This document shows positions 40,249 to 48,230 of a stretch of DNA of 64,000 nucleotides, in pieces. Both the position numbers and the translations under genes were made by a program. The stretch comes from Limnobacter humi (GTDB lineage: Bacteria > Pseudomonadota > Gammaproteobacteria > Burkholderiales > Burkholderiaceae_B), in assembly GCF_024518835.1 (NCBI RefSeq), contig NZ_JANIGO010000004.1, positions 124,001 through 188,000 on the forward strand. The letters are read 5' to 3'. Under the pieces are notes generated by a model. That model was not told where the DNA came from. It worked only from the letters and a program-made list of their open reading frames with translations, and did not search any database. Position 1 is the first letter of the stretch, and each line of letters opens with the position of its first letter.

Positions 40249-41866
40249 CTTCCATGGTGACTAAACCTTTGGCCATGCGCCATACAGTGGACCTGGAAAT
40301 TCCCAAGTGTTTTGCAACAGTGTGTACCTGACCACCCGCCATGGTGAGGGCTTGCGCAACCACGGCGGGTTTTTCTGCCTTGGTGGCTTTCTGATAGATC
40401 AAGCTCAGATGATCCCAGTCGCTGACCACGGGCGTGTGCTGTAAAAGTTGGCTGGCCATGGCAGGCTCAGCGCGTGAGCTTGAGGGCATTTCCTGAAACA
40501 AGTCGGAAAACCAGCTTTTCCAGTGACTCACAGACAAATCTTGCGCCAGCATGATGGCAGCGCGTTTGCACACATTTTTGAGCTGGCGAATATTCCCAGG
40601 CCAGGGCAGGCTTTGCAGATCAGGCATCGCCAGCAACAAGAAATCATCAAACCGCACTTTGGGAACACGCACCGGCGTTGCTCTCAAAAAGTGCCCTGCC
40701 AAAGGCTCAATATCCTCAGGACGATCCCGCAAGGGCGGAATTTGAATCAACAATTCATTCAAGCGGTAATACAAATCTTCACGGAAACGACCTTGTTGAA
40801 CGGCTCGCTGCAAATTGACATGGCTGGCAGCCAGTAAACGGAAATCCACCTTGCGCGCAATGCTGGAGCCAATTCGTCGAACATGGCCTTCCTCCAGAAC
40901 ACGCAGTAGCCGGGTTTGGAAAGCCAGTGGCATATCACCAATTTCATCCAAGAAAACCGTACCACCCTGCGCACTTTCAAACATGCCGGCTCGCCCACCT
41001 TTGATCGCCCCAGAAAATGCGCCTTCCTCGTAACCAAACAACTCGCTTTCCAAGAGGGTTTCCGTCAGCGACGCGCAATTGATGGCGACAAACGGTTTGC
41101 CAGCCCGTGCGCTTGCAGCGTGAATGGATTGGGCCACCAACTCCTTGCCCACGCCAGTTTCGCCTTGAATCAGCACCGCAAAATCCACCGTGCCACACAA
41201 GCGGATGGTTGCGCGCAGTTGCTCCACGGCGTGGCTGACGCCGAGAATGTCCTGCTCGGTGTGGTGAACATACGATGGACGTGCGGCCCGGGGCGATCCA
41301 CCAGCCTTGGCACTGGCCAATCGAATGGCTTCATCAAATGCTTTCATCACCCCTTGCCGTGAGTAGATCAGCACACTGTTGAGCTGCCACTCCTGCGCAA
41401 TCTCATTGACCAAGCCTGGCCCCACAACGGTTTTAACGCCCAACTGCGCCAATTCCCGCACGGATTGGCGAGCGTCCTCTGGCGTGCGGTAGGTACGGGT
41501 GGGAATGGATAAGTTAAATGCCCTGGAAAACTGAGCAAGTTCGTCGAATGCAGTTTCATAGGTGACCAACCCAATCTCAGGCGAGGTGCGTCGGGCAACA
41601 GCCAAGGCCTGCATCAGGTCGAAACCATCGGTGCGAATGACCACCAAAGGCGCTTCAAGCTGATTGGCCAGAAATGCGCCATTGGAACCCGCCGCGACAA
41701 ACACATCGGCTGTGTCGGTGTAATACCGGTTGCGCGCATATGCCAAGGCATCTTCGTACGCCTTGGACACCAATTCGATGTTGGCCTGGTGAAGATAATC
41801 TCGAGAAATTTCACGCAGCGTGCCGGCCAAGGCGCTAATACTGAACACGACAATGCGAGGTTTCAT
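40238..41866 (-). CDS. prpR: Propionate catabolism regulator PrpR (sigma-54 enhancer-binding protein)
   Basis: This 542-residue activator is divergent from prpB. It has an N-terminal PrpR_N sensor domain (about 1-175, proposed to bind 2-methylcitrate) and an AAA+ domain with Walker A GETGVGKE near 239 and Walker B GTVFLDEIGDMPL. A C-terminal Fis-type helix-turn-helix (HTVAKHLGISRSTVWRMAKGL) ends the protein. The sigma-54 contact loop reads GAFSGA instead of the consensus GAFTGA, a conservative change. It should activate the sigma-54 promoter at 42001-42016. Confidence 0.96.
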   Translation of the reverse strand: MKPRIVVFSISALAGTLREISRDYLHQANIELVSKAYEDALAYARNRYYTDTADVFVAAGSNGAFLANQLEAPLVVIRTDGFDLMQALAVARRTSPEIGLVTYETAFDELAQFSRAFNLSIPTRTYRTPEDARQSVRELAQLGVKTVVGPGLVNEIAQEWQLNSVLIYSRQGVMKAFDEAIRLASAKAGGSPRAARPSYVHHTEQDILGVSHAVEQLRATIRLCGTVDFAVLIQGETGVGKELVAQSIHAASARAGKPFVAINCASLTETLLESELFGYEEGAFSGAIKGGRAGMFESAQGGTVFLDEIGDMPLAFQTRLLRVLEEGHVRRIGSSIARKVDFRLLAASHVNLQRAVQQGRFREDLYYRLNELLIQIPPLRDRPEDIEPLAGHFLRATPVRVPKVRFDDFLLLAMPDLQSLPWPGNIRQLKNVCKRAAIMLAQDLSVSHWKSWFSDLFQEMPSSSRAEPAMASQLLQHTPVVSDWDHLSLIYQKATKAEKPAVVAQALTMAGGQVHTVAKHLGISRSTVWRMAKGLVTMEGEN

Positions 41867-41880
41867 ATTTTAATACAACG

Positions 41881-41958
41881 TTTCATTAATGTTTCATTGA
41901 TGTTTTATTTGCGACATTACTTGAAACAACATCAACCCGTCAATGAAATTGCATGAAA
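41881..41958. promoter_or_regulatory. Candidate PrpR binding region (tandem, opposed repeats)
   Basis: TTTCAT occurs at 41881-41886 and 41892-41897. Its complement ATGAAA occurs at 41943-41948 and 41953-41958. Pair spacings of 11 and 10 nt put copies on one DNA face, and the two pairs point toward each other. The region lies 43-120 nt upstream of the sigma-54 promoter, the normal enhancer distance. Confidence 0.55.
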
Positions 41959-42000
41959 TAAATACGAGACGGATCAGTAACTTGCTTGAATGGCGGGTGG

Positions 42001-42016
42001 TGGCACAGCGTTTGCA
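42001..42016 (+). promoter_or_regulatory. Sigma-54 (-24/-12) promoter of prpBC-acnD-prpF
   Basis: TGGCACAGCGTTTGCA has GG at 42002-42003 and GC at 42014-42015 with exactly 10 nt between, matching TGGCAC-N5-TTGCA. The expected start of transcription is near 42026-42028, about 20 nt before the prpB ATG. It matches the presence of the sigma-54 activator PrpR next door. Confidence 0.88.
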
Positions 42017-42046
42017 GAATAAATTCATCTCAACTGGGAGAAGACC

Positions 42047-42934
42047 ATGACTCAAGTATCCGCAGGCGCCCGTTTTCGCCAAGCCGTTCAAGAAGAACAA
42101 CCATTGCAAGTGATCGGTGCGATCAATGCCAATCACGCCCTGCTGGCCAAGCGTGCTGGCTTTAAAGCCATTTACCTGTCCGGTGGCGGTGTTGCAGCGG
42201 GTTCGCTGGGCCTGCCCGACCTGGGTATTTCCGGACTGGACGACGTATTGACCGATGTACGCCGCATCACAGACGTGTGCGACACGCCCTTGCTGGTGGA
42301 CGTCGACACAGGCTTTGGTGCTTCGGCATTCAACATTGCCCGAACCACCAAAGCGATGATCAAGGCTGGCGCAGCAGCCATGCACATTGAAGACCAAGTG
42401 GGGGCCAAGCGTTGCGGCCACCGCCCGGGCAAAGCGATTGTGACCCAAGCCGAAATGGTGGACCGGGTGCGCGCCGCTGCTGACGCCCGTGGCAGCGATG
42501 AGTTCGTGATCATGGCCCGCACCGATGCGCTGGCTGTGGAAGGGCTGCAATCGGCCATCGACCGCGCCTGCGCCTGTGTTGAAGCGGGTGCTGACATGAT
42601 CTTCCCGGAAGCGATTACAGACCTGCAGATGTACAAGCAGTTTGTGGAAGCGGTGAAAGTGCCTGTATTGGCCAACATCACTGAATTTGGCTCTACGCCG
42701 TTGTTTACCACCGAAGAATTAAAAAGCGTGGGCGTGAGCCTCGTGCTGTACCCCTTGTCAGCCTTCCGTGCCATGAACAAGGCTGCACAGTCGGTTTACG
42801 AAGCCGTGCGCCGTGACGGCACACAGAAAAATGTGCTTGATTTAATGCAGACCCGTATGGAGCTGTACGACGCCATTGGTTATCACGACTTTGAACAAAA
42901 GCTGGATGCCCTGTTTGCTCAAGGCAAAAAATAA
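42047..42934 (+). CDS. prpB: 2-methylisocitrate lyase
   Basis: PrpB splits 2-methylisocitrate into pyruvate and succinate, the last step of the methylcitrate cycle. In 295 residues it has the isocitrate lyase superfamily metal site VDVDTGFG and the catalytic-loop motif KRCGHRPGK (Cys123). The usual form is KKCGH, so Lys to Arg at one position is a mild variant. GGGAGAAG precedes the ATG. It is the first gene downstream of the sigma-54 promoter. Confidence 0.97.
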   Translation: MTQVSAGARFRQAVQEEQPLQVIGAINANHALLAKRAGFKAIYLSGGGVAAGSLGLPDLGISGLDDVLTDVRRITDVCDTPLLVDVDTGFGASAFNIARTTKAMIKAGAAAMHIEDQVGAKRCGHRPGKAIVTQAEMVDRVRAAADARGSDEFVIMARTDALAVEGLQSAIDRACACVEAGADMIFPEAITDLQMYKQFVEAVKVPVLANITEFGSTPLFTTEELKSVGVSLVLYPLSAFRAMNKAAQSVYEAVRRDGTQKNVLDLMQTRMELYDAIGYHDFEQKLDALFAQGKK

Positions 42935-43011
42935 TATTTTCCTGATTTGACAAACCCACAGATTGATTGGGGCTCACCCCATGAGCCCCACTAAAAAAAC
43001 TGGAGATCGAG

Positions 43012-44169
43012 ATGACTGAACAAACCACAACACCAGGATTCAAGCCCAAAAAGTCTGTTGCATTGTCCGGCACTGCAGCTGGCAACACAGCACTGTGCAC
43101 AGTGGGCCGTACGGGCAATGACTTGGCCTATCGCGGCTATGACATTCTGGATTTGGCCACCACCAGTGAATTTGAAGAAATTGCCCACCTGCTGGTGCAC
43201 GGCAAACTGCCCACCGTGGCTGAACTGGCCAGCTACAAAACCAAACTGAAATCGCTGCGCGGATTGCCCGCAGCCGTGAAAGTGGCTTTGGAGCAACTGC
43301 CACCCTCTTCCCACCCCATGGACGTGATGCGCACCGGCGTGAGCGTATTGGGTTGCGTAAAACCTGAAAAAGAAGACCACAACCACCCCGGTGCCCGCGA
43401 CATCGCCGACAAACTGATGGCCAGCCTGGGCAGCATGCTGCTGTATTGGTACCACTTTGCCTACAACGGCAAGCGCATTGACGTGGAAACCGATGACGAT
43501 TCCATCGGCGGCCACTTCCTGCACCTGTTGCACGGTGAGAAGCCTCGCGACAGCTGGGTTCGCGCCATGCACACCTCACTGATTCTGTATGCCGAACACG
43601 AATTCAATGCCTCCACCTTCACCAGCCGTGTGGTGGCTGGCACAGGATCGGACATGTATTCCGCCATTTGCGGCGGTATTGGAGCCCTGCGTGGACCCAA
43701 ACACGGTGGCGCCAACGAAGTGGCCTTCGAAATTCAGAAACGCTACGACAACCCCGATGAAGCGGAAGCGGATATTCGCGCCCGCGTGGAACGCAAAGAA
43801 GTGGTGATTGGCTTTGGCCACCCCGTGTACACCGTCAGCGACCCTCGCAACGTGGTCATCAAAAAAGTGGCTGAAGACCTGTCCAAAGAACAGAACAACC
43901 TCAAGATGTACAAGATTGCTGAACGCCTGGAAAGCGTGATGTGGGAAATCAAGAAGATGTTCCCCAACCTGGACTGGTTCAGTGCGGTGAGTTATCACAT
44001 GATGGGTGTGCCCACCGACATGTTTACACCACTGTTTGTGATTGCCCGCACATCTGGCTGGTCTGCGCACATCATCGAGCAGCGCATTGACGGCAAGATC
44101 ATTCGCCCCAGCGCGAACTACACTGGCCCAGAAGACCAGTCCTTCGTACCCTTGAAAGACCGCAAGTGA
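43012..44169 (+). CDS. prpC: 2-methylcitrate synthase
   Basis: PrpC condenses propionyl-CoA and oxaloacetate to 2-methylcitrate. The 385-residue length is shorter than gltA in this window and matches the PrpC class. The catalytic residues are in the [16 protein letters not shown] block, [14 protein letters not shown] and NLDWFSA. The family-specific [14 protein letters not shown] block is also present. It follows prpB by 77 nt, and acnD follows closely. Confidence 0.97.
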   Translation: MTEQTTTPGFKPKKSVALSGTAAGNTALCTVGRTGNDLAYRGYDILDLATTSEFEEIAHLLVHGKLPTVAELASYKTKLKSLRGLPAAVKVALEQLPPSSHPMDVMRTGVSVLGCVKPEKEDHNHPGARDIADKLMASLGSMLLYWYHFAYNGKRIDVETDDDSIGGHFLHLLHGEKPRDSWVRAMHTSLILYAEHEFNASTFTSRVVAGTGSDMYSAICGGIGALRGPKHGGANEVAFEIQKRYDNPDEAEADIRARVERKEVVIGFGHPVYTVSDPRNVVIKKVAEDLSKEQNNLKMYKIAERLESVMWEIKKMFPNLDWFSAVSYHMMGVPTDMFTPLFVIARTSGWSAHIIEQRIDGKIIRPSANYTGPEDQSFVPLKDRK

Positions 44170-44182
44170 CCCGGTGACCACC

Positions 44183-46801
44183 ATGAACACTCCATTCAGA
44201 AAAAAACTGCCCGGCACGCAACTGGACTTTTATGACACCCGCGAGGCGGTTGAAGCGATTCAGCCGGGCAGCTACGACGGCTTGCCCTACACCAGCAAAA
44301 TTCTGGCTGAGCAACTGGTGCGCCGCTGCGAACCTTCCGCATTGACCGACAGCCTGAAGCAGCTGATTTACCGCAAGCGCGACCTGGACTTTCCGTGGTA
44401 CCCGGCCCGCGTGGTGTGCCACGACATTCTGGGCCAGACTGCCCTGGTGGACCTGGCTGGCCTGCGAGACGCCATTGCCAAGGAAGGCGGTGACCCGTCG
44501 AAAATCAACCCCGTGGTGCCCACGCAGTTGATTGTCGACCACTCACTGGCCGTAGAATGCGGCGGTTTTGACCCCGACGCATTCCGCAAAAACCGTGAGA
44601 TTGAAGAACGCCGCAATGAAGACCGTTTCCACTTCATCAACTGGACCCGCACGGCTTTCGAGAACGTGGATGTGATTCCAGCGGGCAACGGCATCATGCA
44701 CCAGATCAATCTGGAGAAAATGTCACCGGTGGTGCAAGTGCGTGACGGTGTGGCCTTCCCGGACACCTGCGTGGGCACCGACAGCCACACGCCGCATGTG
44801 GATGCGCTGGGGGTGATCTCAGTGGGTGTGGGTGGTCTGGAGGCAGAAACCGTGATGCTGGGCCGTGCATCCATGATGCGCCTGCCCGACATTGTGGGTG
44901 TTGAGCTGGTGGGCAAACGCCAACCTGGCATTACCGCCACCGATATCGTGTTGGAACTGACCGCCTTCCTGCGCAAAGAGCGTGTGGTGGGTGCTTATGT
45001 GGAGTTTTATGGCGACGGCGCGCGCAGCCTGACCATTGGCGACCGCGCCACCATTTCCAACATGACGCCAGAATATGGCGCCACCGCCGCGATGTTCTAC
45101 ATCGACGAGCAGACCATCGACTACCTGAAGCTGACTGGCCGCGAAAGCGAGCAAGTGGCGCTGGTGGAACACTACGCCAAGCACACAGGCCTGTGGGCCG
45201 ATGGCATGGCCAAGGCCGAATACGAGCGCGTGTTGAAGTTCGACCTGAGCAAAGTAACCCGCAGCATGGCGGGCCCTTCCAACCCACACGCGCACATGCC
45301 CACCACCGAGCTGGCCAAACGTGGCATTGCGGTGAACCTGGACCAGGCCAAAGCCGAGGAACAACAAGGCCTGATGCCCGATGGCGCGGTGATTATTGCC
45401 GCCATTACCAGCTGCACCAACACCAGCAACCCCCGCAACGTGGTGGCCGCTGGCTTGCTGGCCAAGAAAGCCAATGAATTGGGCCTGGTGCGAAAGCAGT
45501 GGGTGAAAAGCTCATTCGCACCGGGCTCGAAAGTGGCCGAGTTGTACCTGAAAGAAGCAGGCTTGCTAACCGAGCTGGAAAAGCTGGGCTTTGGCATTGT
45601 GGCGTTTGCCTGCACGACTTGTAACGGTATGAGCGGTGCACTCGACCCCAAAATTCAGCAGGAAATCATTGACCGCGATTTGTACGCCACCGCCGTGTTG
45701 AGTGGCAACCGCAACTTCGATGGCCGTATTCACCCGTACGCCAAGCAGGCCTTCCTGGCCAGCCCGCCACTGGTGGTGGCTTACGCGATTGCAGGCACGG
45801 TGCGTTTCGACATCGAACAAGACGTGTTTGGTGTGGTCAATGGCAAAGAAATTCGCCTGAAAGATTTGTGGCCCAGCGACGAAGAAATCGACGCGATTGT
45901 GAACCAACACGTCAAACCCGAGCAATTCCGTCAAATCTACATCCCGATGTTCGACCTCGGCGCTGTGGAAAAGGCCCCCAGCCCGCTGTACGACTGGCGC
46001 CCTCAGTCCACTTACATTCGCCGACCACCGTATTGGGACACCGAGGGCCAAGGTGCATTGGCCGCACGACCACGCACACTGAAAAACATGCGTCCATTGG
46101 CGGTGCTGGGTGACAACATCACCACGGACCACCTGAGCCCATCCAACGCGATTTTGATGAACAGCGCGGCGGGTGAATACCTGCACAAAATGGGCTTGCC
46201 CGAAGAAGACTTCAACAGCTACGCCACCCACCGCGGCGACCACCTGACCGCACAACGCGCCACATTCGCCAACCCCACCTTGCTGAACGAAATGGTTCGC
46301 GATGCAGACGGCAAAGTGAAGAAAGGCTCGCTGGCCCGCATTGAGCCTGAAGGCAAAGTGACCCGCATGTGGGAAGCCATTGAAACCTACATGGACCGTG
46401 CGCAACCGCTCATCATCATCGCGGGAGCTGACTATGGTCAGGGTTCATCACGCGACTGGGCGGCCAAGGGCGTGCGGCTGGCTGGTGTTGAAGCGATTAT
46501 TGCTGAAGGCTTTGAGCGCATTCACCGCACCAACCTGATTGGCATGGGCACCTTGCCGCTGGAATTCAAGGCCGGCGAAACACGTCACACCTACGGCATC
46601 GAAGGCAGTGAAGTGTTTGCAGTGGTGGGCGAACGCACACCACGCGGCACATTGACTGTCATCATGACCCGCAAAAATGGCGAGCGCGTGGAATTCCCCG
46701 TGACCTGCCGTTTGGACACCGCCGAAGAGGTGTCGATTTACGAAGCTGGTGGTGTGCTGCAGCGTTTTGCGCAAGACTTTCTGGAAGGGGCTGAAGCATG
46801 A
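44183..46801 (+). CDS. acnD: Fe/S-dependent 2-methylcitrate dehydratase AcnD
   Basis: AcnD dehydrates 2-methylcitrate to 2-methyl-aconitate, replacing PrpD in many species. At 872 residues it is an AcnA-like aconitase. Fe-S ligands lie in SCTNTSNPRNV (Cys near 410) and CTTCNGMSG (Cys near 477 and 480). The HMDNL-type N-terminal blocks are replaced by WYPARVVCHDILGQTALVDL, and the GADYGQGSSRDWAAKG block is intact. ATG 44183 was preferred over an upstream GTG. It overlaps prpF by 4 nt. Confidence 0.96.
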   Translation: MNTPFRKKLPGTQLDFYDTREAVEAIQPGSYDGLPYTSKILAEQLVRRCEPSALTDSLKQLIYRKRDLDFPWYPARVVCHDILGQTALVDLAGLRDAIAKEGGDPSKINPVVPTQLIVDHSLAVECGGFDPDAFRKNREIEERRNEDRFHFINWTRTAFENVDVIPAGNGIMHQINLEKMSPVVQVRDGVAFPDTCVGTDSHTPHVDALGVISVGVGGLEAETVMLGRASMMRLPDIVGVELVGKRQPGITATDIVLELTAFLRKERVVGAYVEFYGDGARSLTIGDRATISNMTPEYGATAAMFYIDEQTIDYLKLTGRESEQVALVEHYAKHTGLWADGMAKAEYERVLKFDLSKVTRSMAGPSNPHAHMPTTELAKRGIAVNLDQAKAEEQQGLMPDGAVIIAAITSCTNTSNPRNVVAAGLLAKKANELGLVRKQWVKSSFAPGSKVAELYLKEAGLLTELEKLGFGIVAFACTTCNGMSGALDPKIQQEIIDRDLYATAVLSGNRNFDGRIHPYAKQAFLASPPLVVAYAIAGTVRFDIEQDVFGVVNGKEIRLKDLWPSDEEIDAIVNQHVKPEQFRQIYIPMFDLGAVEKAPSPLYDWRPQSTYIRRPPYWDTEGQGALAARPRTLKNMRPLAVLGDNITTDHLSPSNAILMNSAAGEYLHKMGLPEEDFNSYATHRGDHLTAQRATFANPTLLNEMVRDADGKVKKGSLARIEPEGKVTRMWEAIETYMDRAQPLIIIAGADYGQGSSRDWAAKGVRLAGVEAIIAEGFERIHRTNLIGMGTLPLEFKAGETRHTYGIEGSEVFAVVGERTPRGTLTVIMTRKNGERVEFPVTCRLDTAEEVSIYEAGGVLQRFAQDFLEGAEA

Positions 46802-47997
46802 CCCAAAAAGCCACCCAGCAAATCAAAGTGCCCGCCACCTACATGCGTGGCGGCACCAGCAAGGGCGTGTTTTTCCGCCTGCAAGACCTGCCGGAAGCCT
46901 GCCAAAAACCGGGTGCTGCACGTGACCGACTGTTGTTGCGCGTCATCGGCAGCCCAGACCCCTACGGCAAGCAGATCGACGGCATGGGCGGCGCCACGTC
47001 AAGCACCAGCAAAACCGTGATTTTGAGCAAAAGCAGCAAGCCTGACCACGACGTGGACTACCTGTTCGGCCAAGTCAGTATTGACAAGGCCTTTGTGGAC
47101 TGGAGCGGGAATTGCGGCAATCTGTCCTCTGCTGTGGGGTCGTTTGCGGTAGCCAGCGGGCTGGTGGATGCAGCACGGGTACCTCAAAACGGCACCTGCA
47201 CCGTGCGCATTTGGCAAGCCAACATTGGCAAAACCATTGTTGCGCACGTGCCCATCACCGATGGATTGGTTCAGGAAACTGGCGACTTCGAACTGGATGG
47301 GGTGACCTTTCCGGCGGCTGAAGTTCAATTGGAATTCTTGGACCCAGCCGATGATGGTGAAGACGGTGCGGGCGGTTCCATGTTCCCCACCGGTAACTTG
47401 ATCGACGACTTGGAAGTGCCTGGCGTGGGCACGCTGAAAGCCACGTTGATCAATGCTGGCATTCCCACCATTTTTGTGAATGCGCAGGCCATTGGGTACA
47501 CAGGTACGGAACTTCAAGACCACATCAACAGCGACGCGGATGCTTTGAAGAAGTTTGAAACCATTCGCGCCCACGGCGCGGTCAAAATGGGTTTGATCAA
47601 GCATGTGGATGAAGCCGCCACCCGTCAACACACACCCAAAGTGGCCTTTGTGGCTCCGCCCAAAACCTACACAAGCTCCAGTGGCAAAGTGGTGGAGGCC
47701 GGCGGCATCGACCTCTTGGTGCGCGCCATGAGCATGGGTAAACTGCACCACGCCATGATGGGCACGGCTGCGGTGGCGATTGGTACAGCAGCAGCAGTAC
47801 CAGGTACCCTGGTCAATCTTGCTGCAGGTGGCACTGAACGTGAAGCGGTGCGCTTTGGTCACCCCAGTGGTACCTTGCGTGTGGGTGCGCAGGCCGTGCA
47901 AGAAAACGGCCAGTGGGTTGTGAAAAAAGCCATCATGAGCCGCAGTGCACGGGTGTTGATGGAGGGTTGGGTTCGGGTACCTGCAGACACCTTCTAA
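46798..47997 (+). CDS. prpF: 2-methyl-aconitate isomerase PrpF (AcnD partner)
   Basis: PrpF converts the trans-2-methylaconitate produced by AcnD to the cis isomer used for hydration. The 399-residue protein of the DapF-like fold has the N-terminal TYMRGGTSKGVFFR motif, then GNCGNLSSAVGSFAV and MGKLHHAMMGTAAVA. Its ATG overlaps the acnD stop (ATGA), so the two are coupled, and a strong terminator ends the operon. Confidence 0.97.
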   Translation: MTQKATQQIKVPATYMRGGTSKGVFFRLQDLPEACQKPGAARDRLLLRVIGSPDPYGKQIDGMGGATSSTSKTVILSKSSKPDHDVDYLFGQVSIDKAFVDWSGNCGNLSSAVGSFAVASGLVDAARVPQNGTCTVRIWQANIGKTIVAHVPITDGLVQETGDFELDGVTFPAAEVQLEFLDPADDGEDGAGGSMFPTGNLIDDLEVPGVGTLKATLINAGIPTIFVNAQAIGYTGTELQDHINSDADALKKFETIRAHGAVKMGLIKHVDEAATRQHTPKVAFVAPPKTYTSSSGKVVEAGGIDLLVRAMSMGKLHHAMMGTAAVAIGTAAAVPGTLVNLAAGGTEREAVRFGHPSGTLRVGAQAVQENGQWVVKKAIMSRSARVLMEGWVRVPADTF

Positions 47998-48024
47998 GCA
48001 GACCGGAATTCACTGTGAACCAAT

Positions 48025-48057
48025 AAAAAACGGCGTCCACATAGGACGCCGTTTTTT
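48025..48057 (+). terminator. Rho-independent terminator of the prp operon
   Basis: CGGCGTCC (48031-48038) pairs with GGACGCCG (48044-48051) around a 5-nt loop, flanked by A6 and T6. It is the strongest hairpin terminator in the window. Confidence 0.93.
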
Positions 48058-48141
48058 ATTGGTCGATGAAGCTTATGGTACGAGCCTAATCATCACCAAT
48101 TAATAACCAAGGCTAACAGAATGACACCTTGAGGAGGAACA

Positions 48142-48195
48142 ATGGGTAGGGTCACACCCTTTCCGGGTGAGGCCGCACAGGCTCTCCTATGCTAG
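48142..48195 (+). CDS. Possible 17-residue upstream ORF in the ppc-like leader
   Basis: An ATG at 48142 is preceded by GAGGAGGAACA, the best Shine-Dalgarno in this part of the window. It opens a 17-codon frame (MGRVTPFPGEAAQALLC) ending at TAG 48193-48195, 36 nt before the ppc-like ATG. A small hairpin, CACCC/GGGTG (48155-48159 with 48165-48169), lies within it. The peptide has no repeated amino acid that would suggest classical attenuation. It could be a leader peptide, a relic, or chance. Confidence 0.4.
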   Translation: MGRVTPFPGEAAQALLC

Positions 48196-48230
48196 CCCTC
48201 CTGATCAACAACACCCAAGGGAGATCCAGC

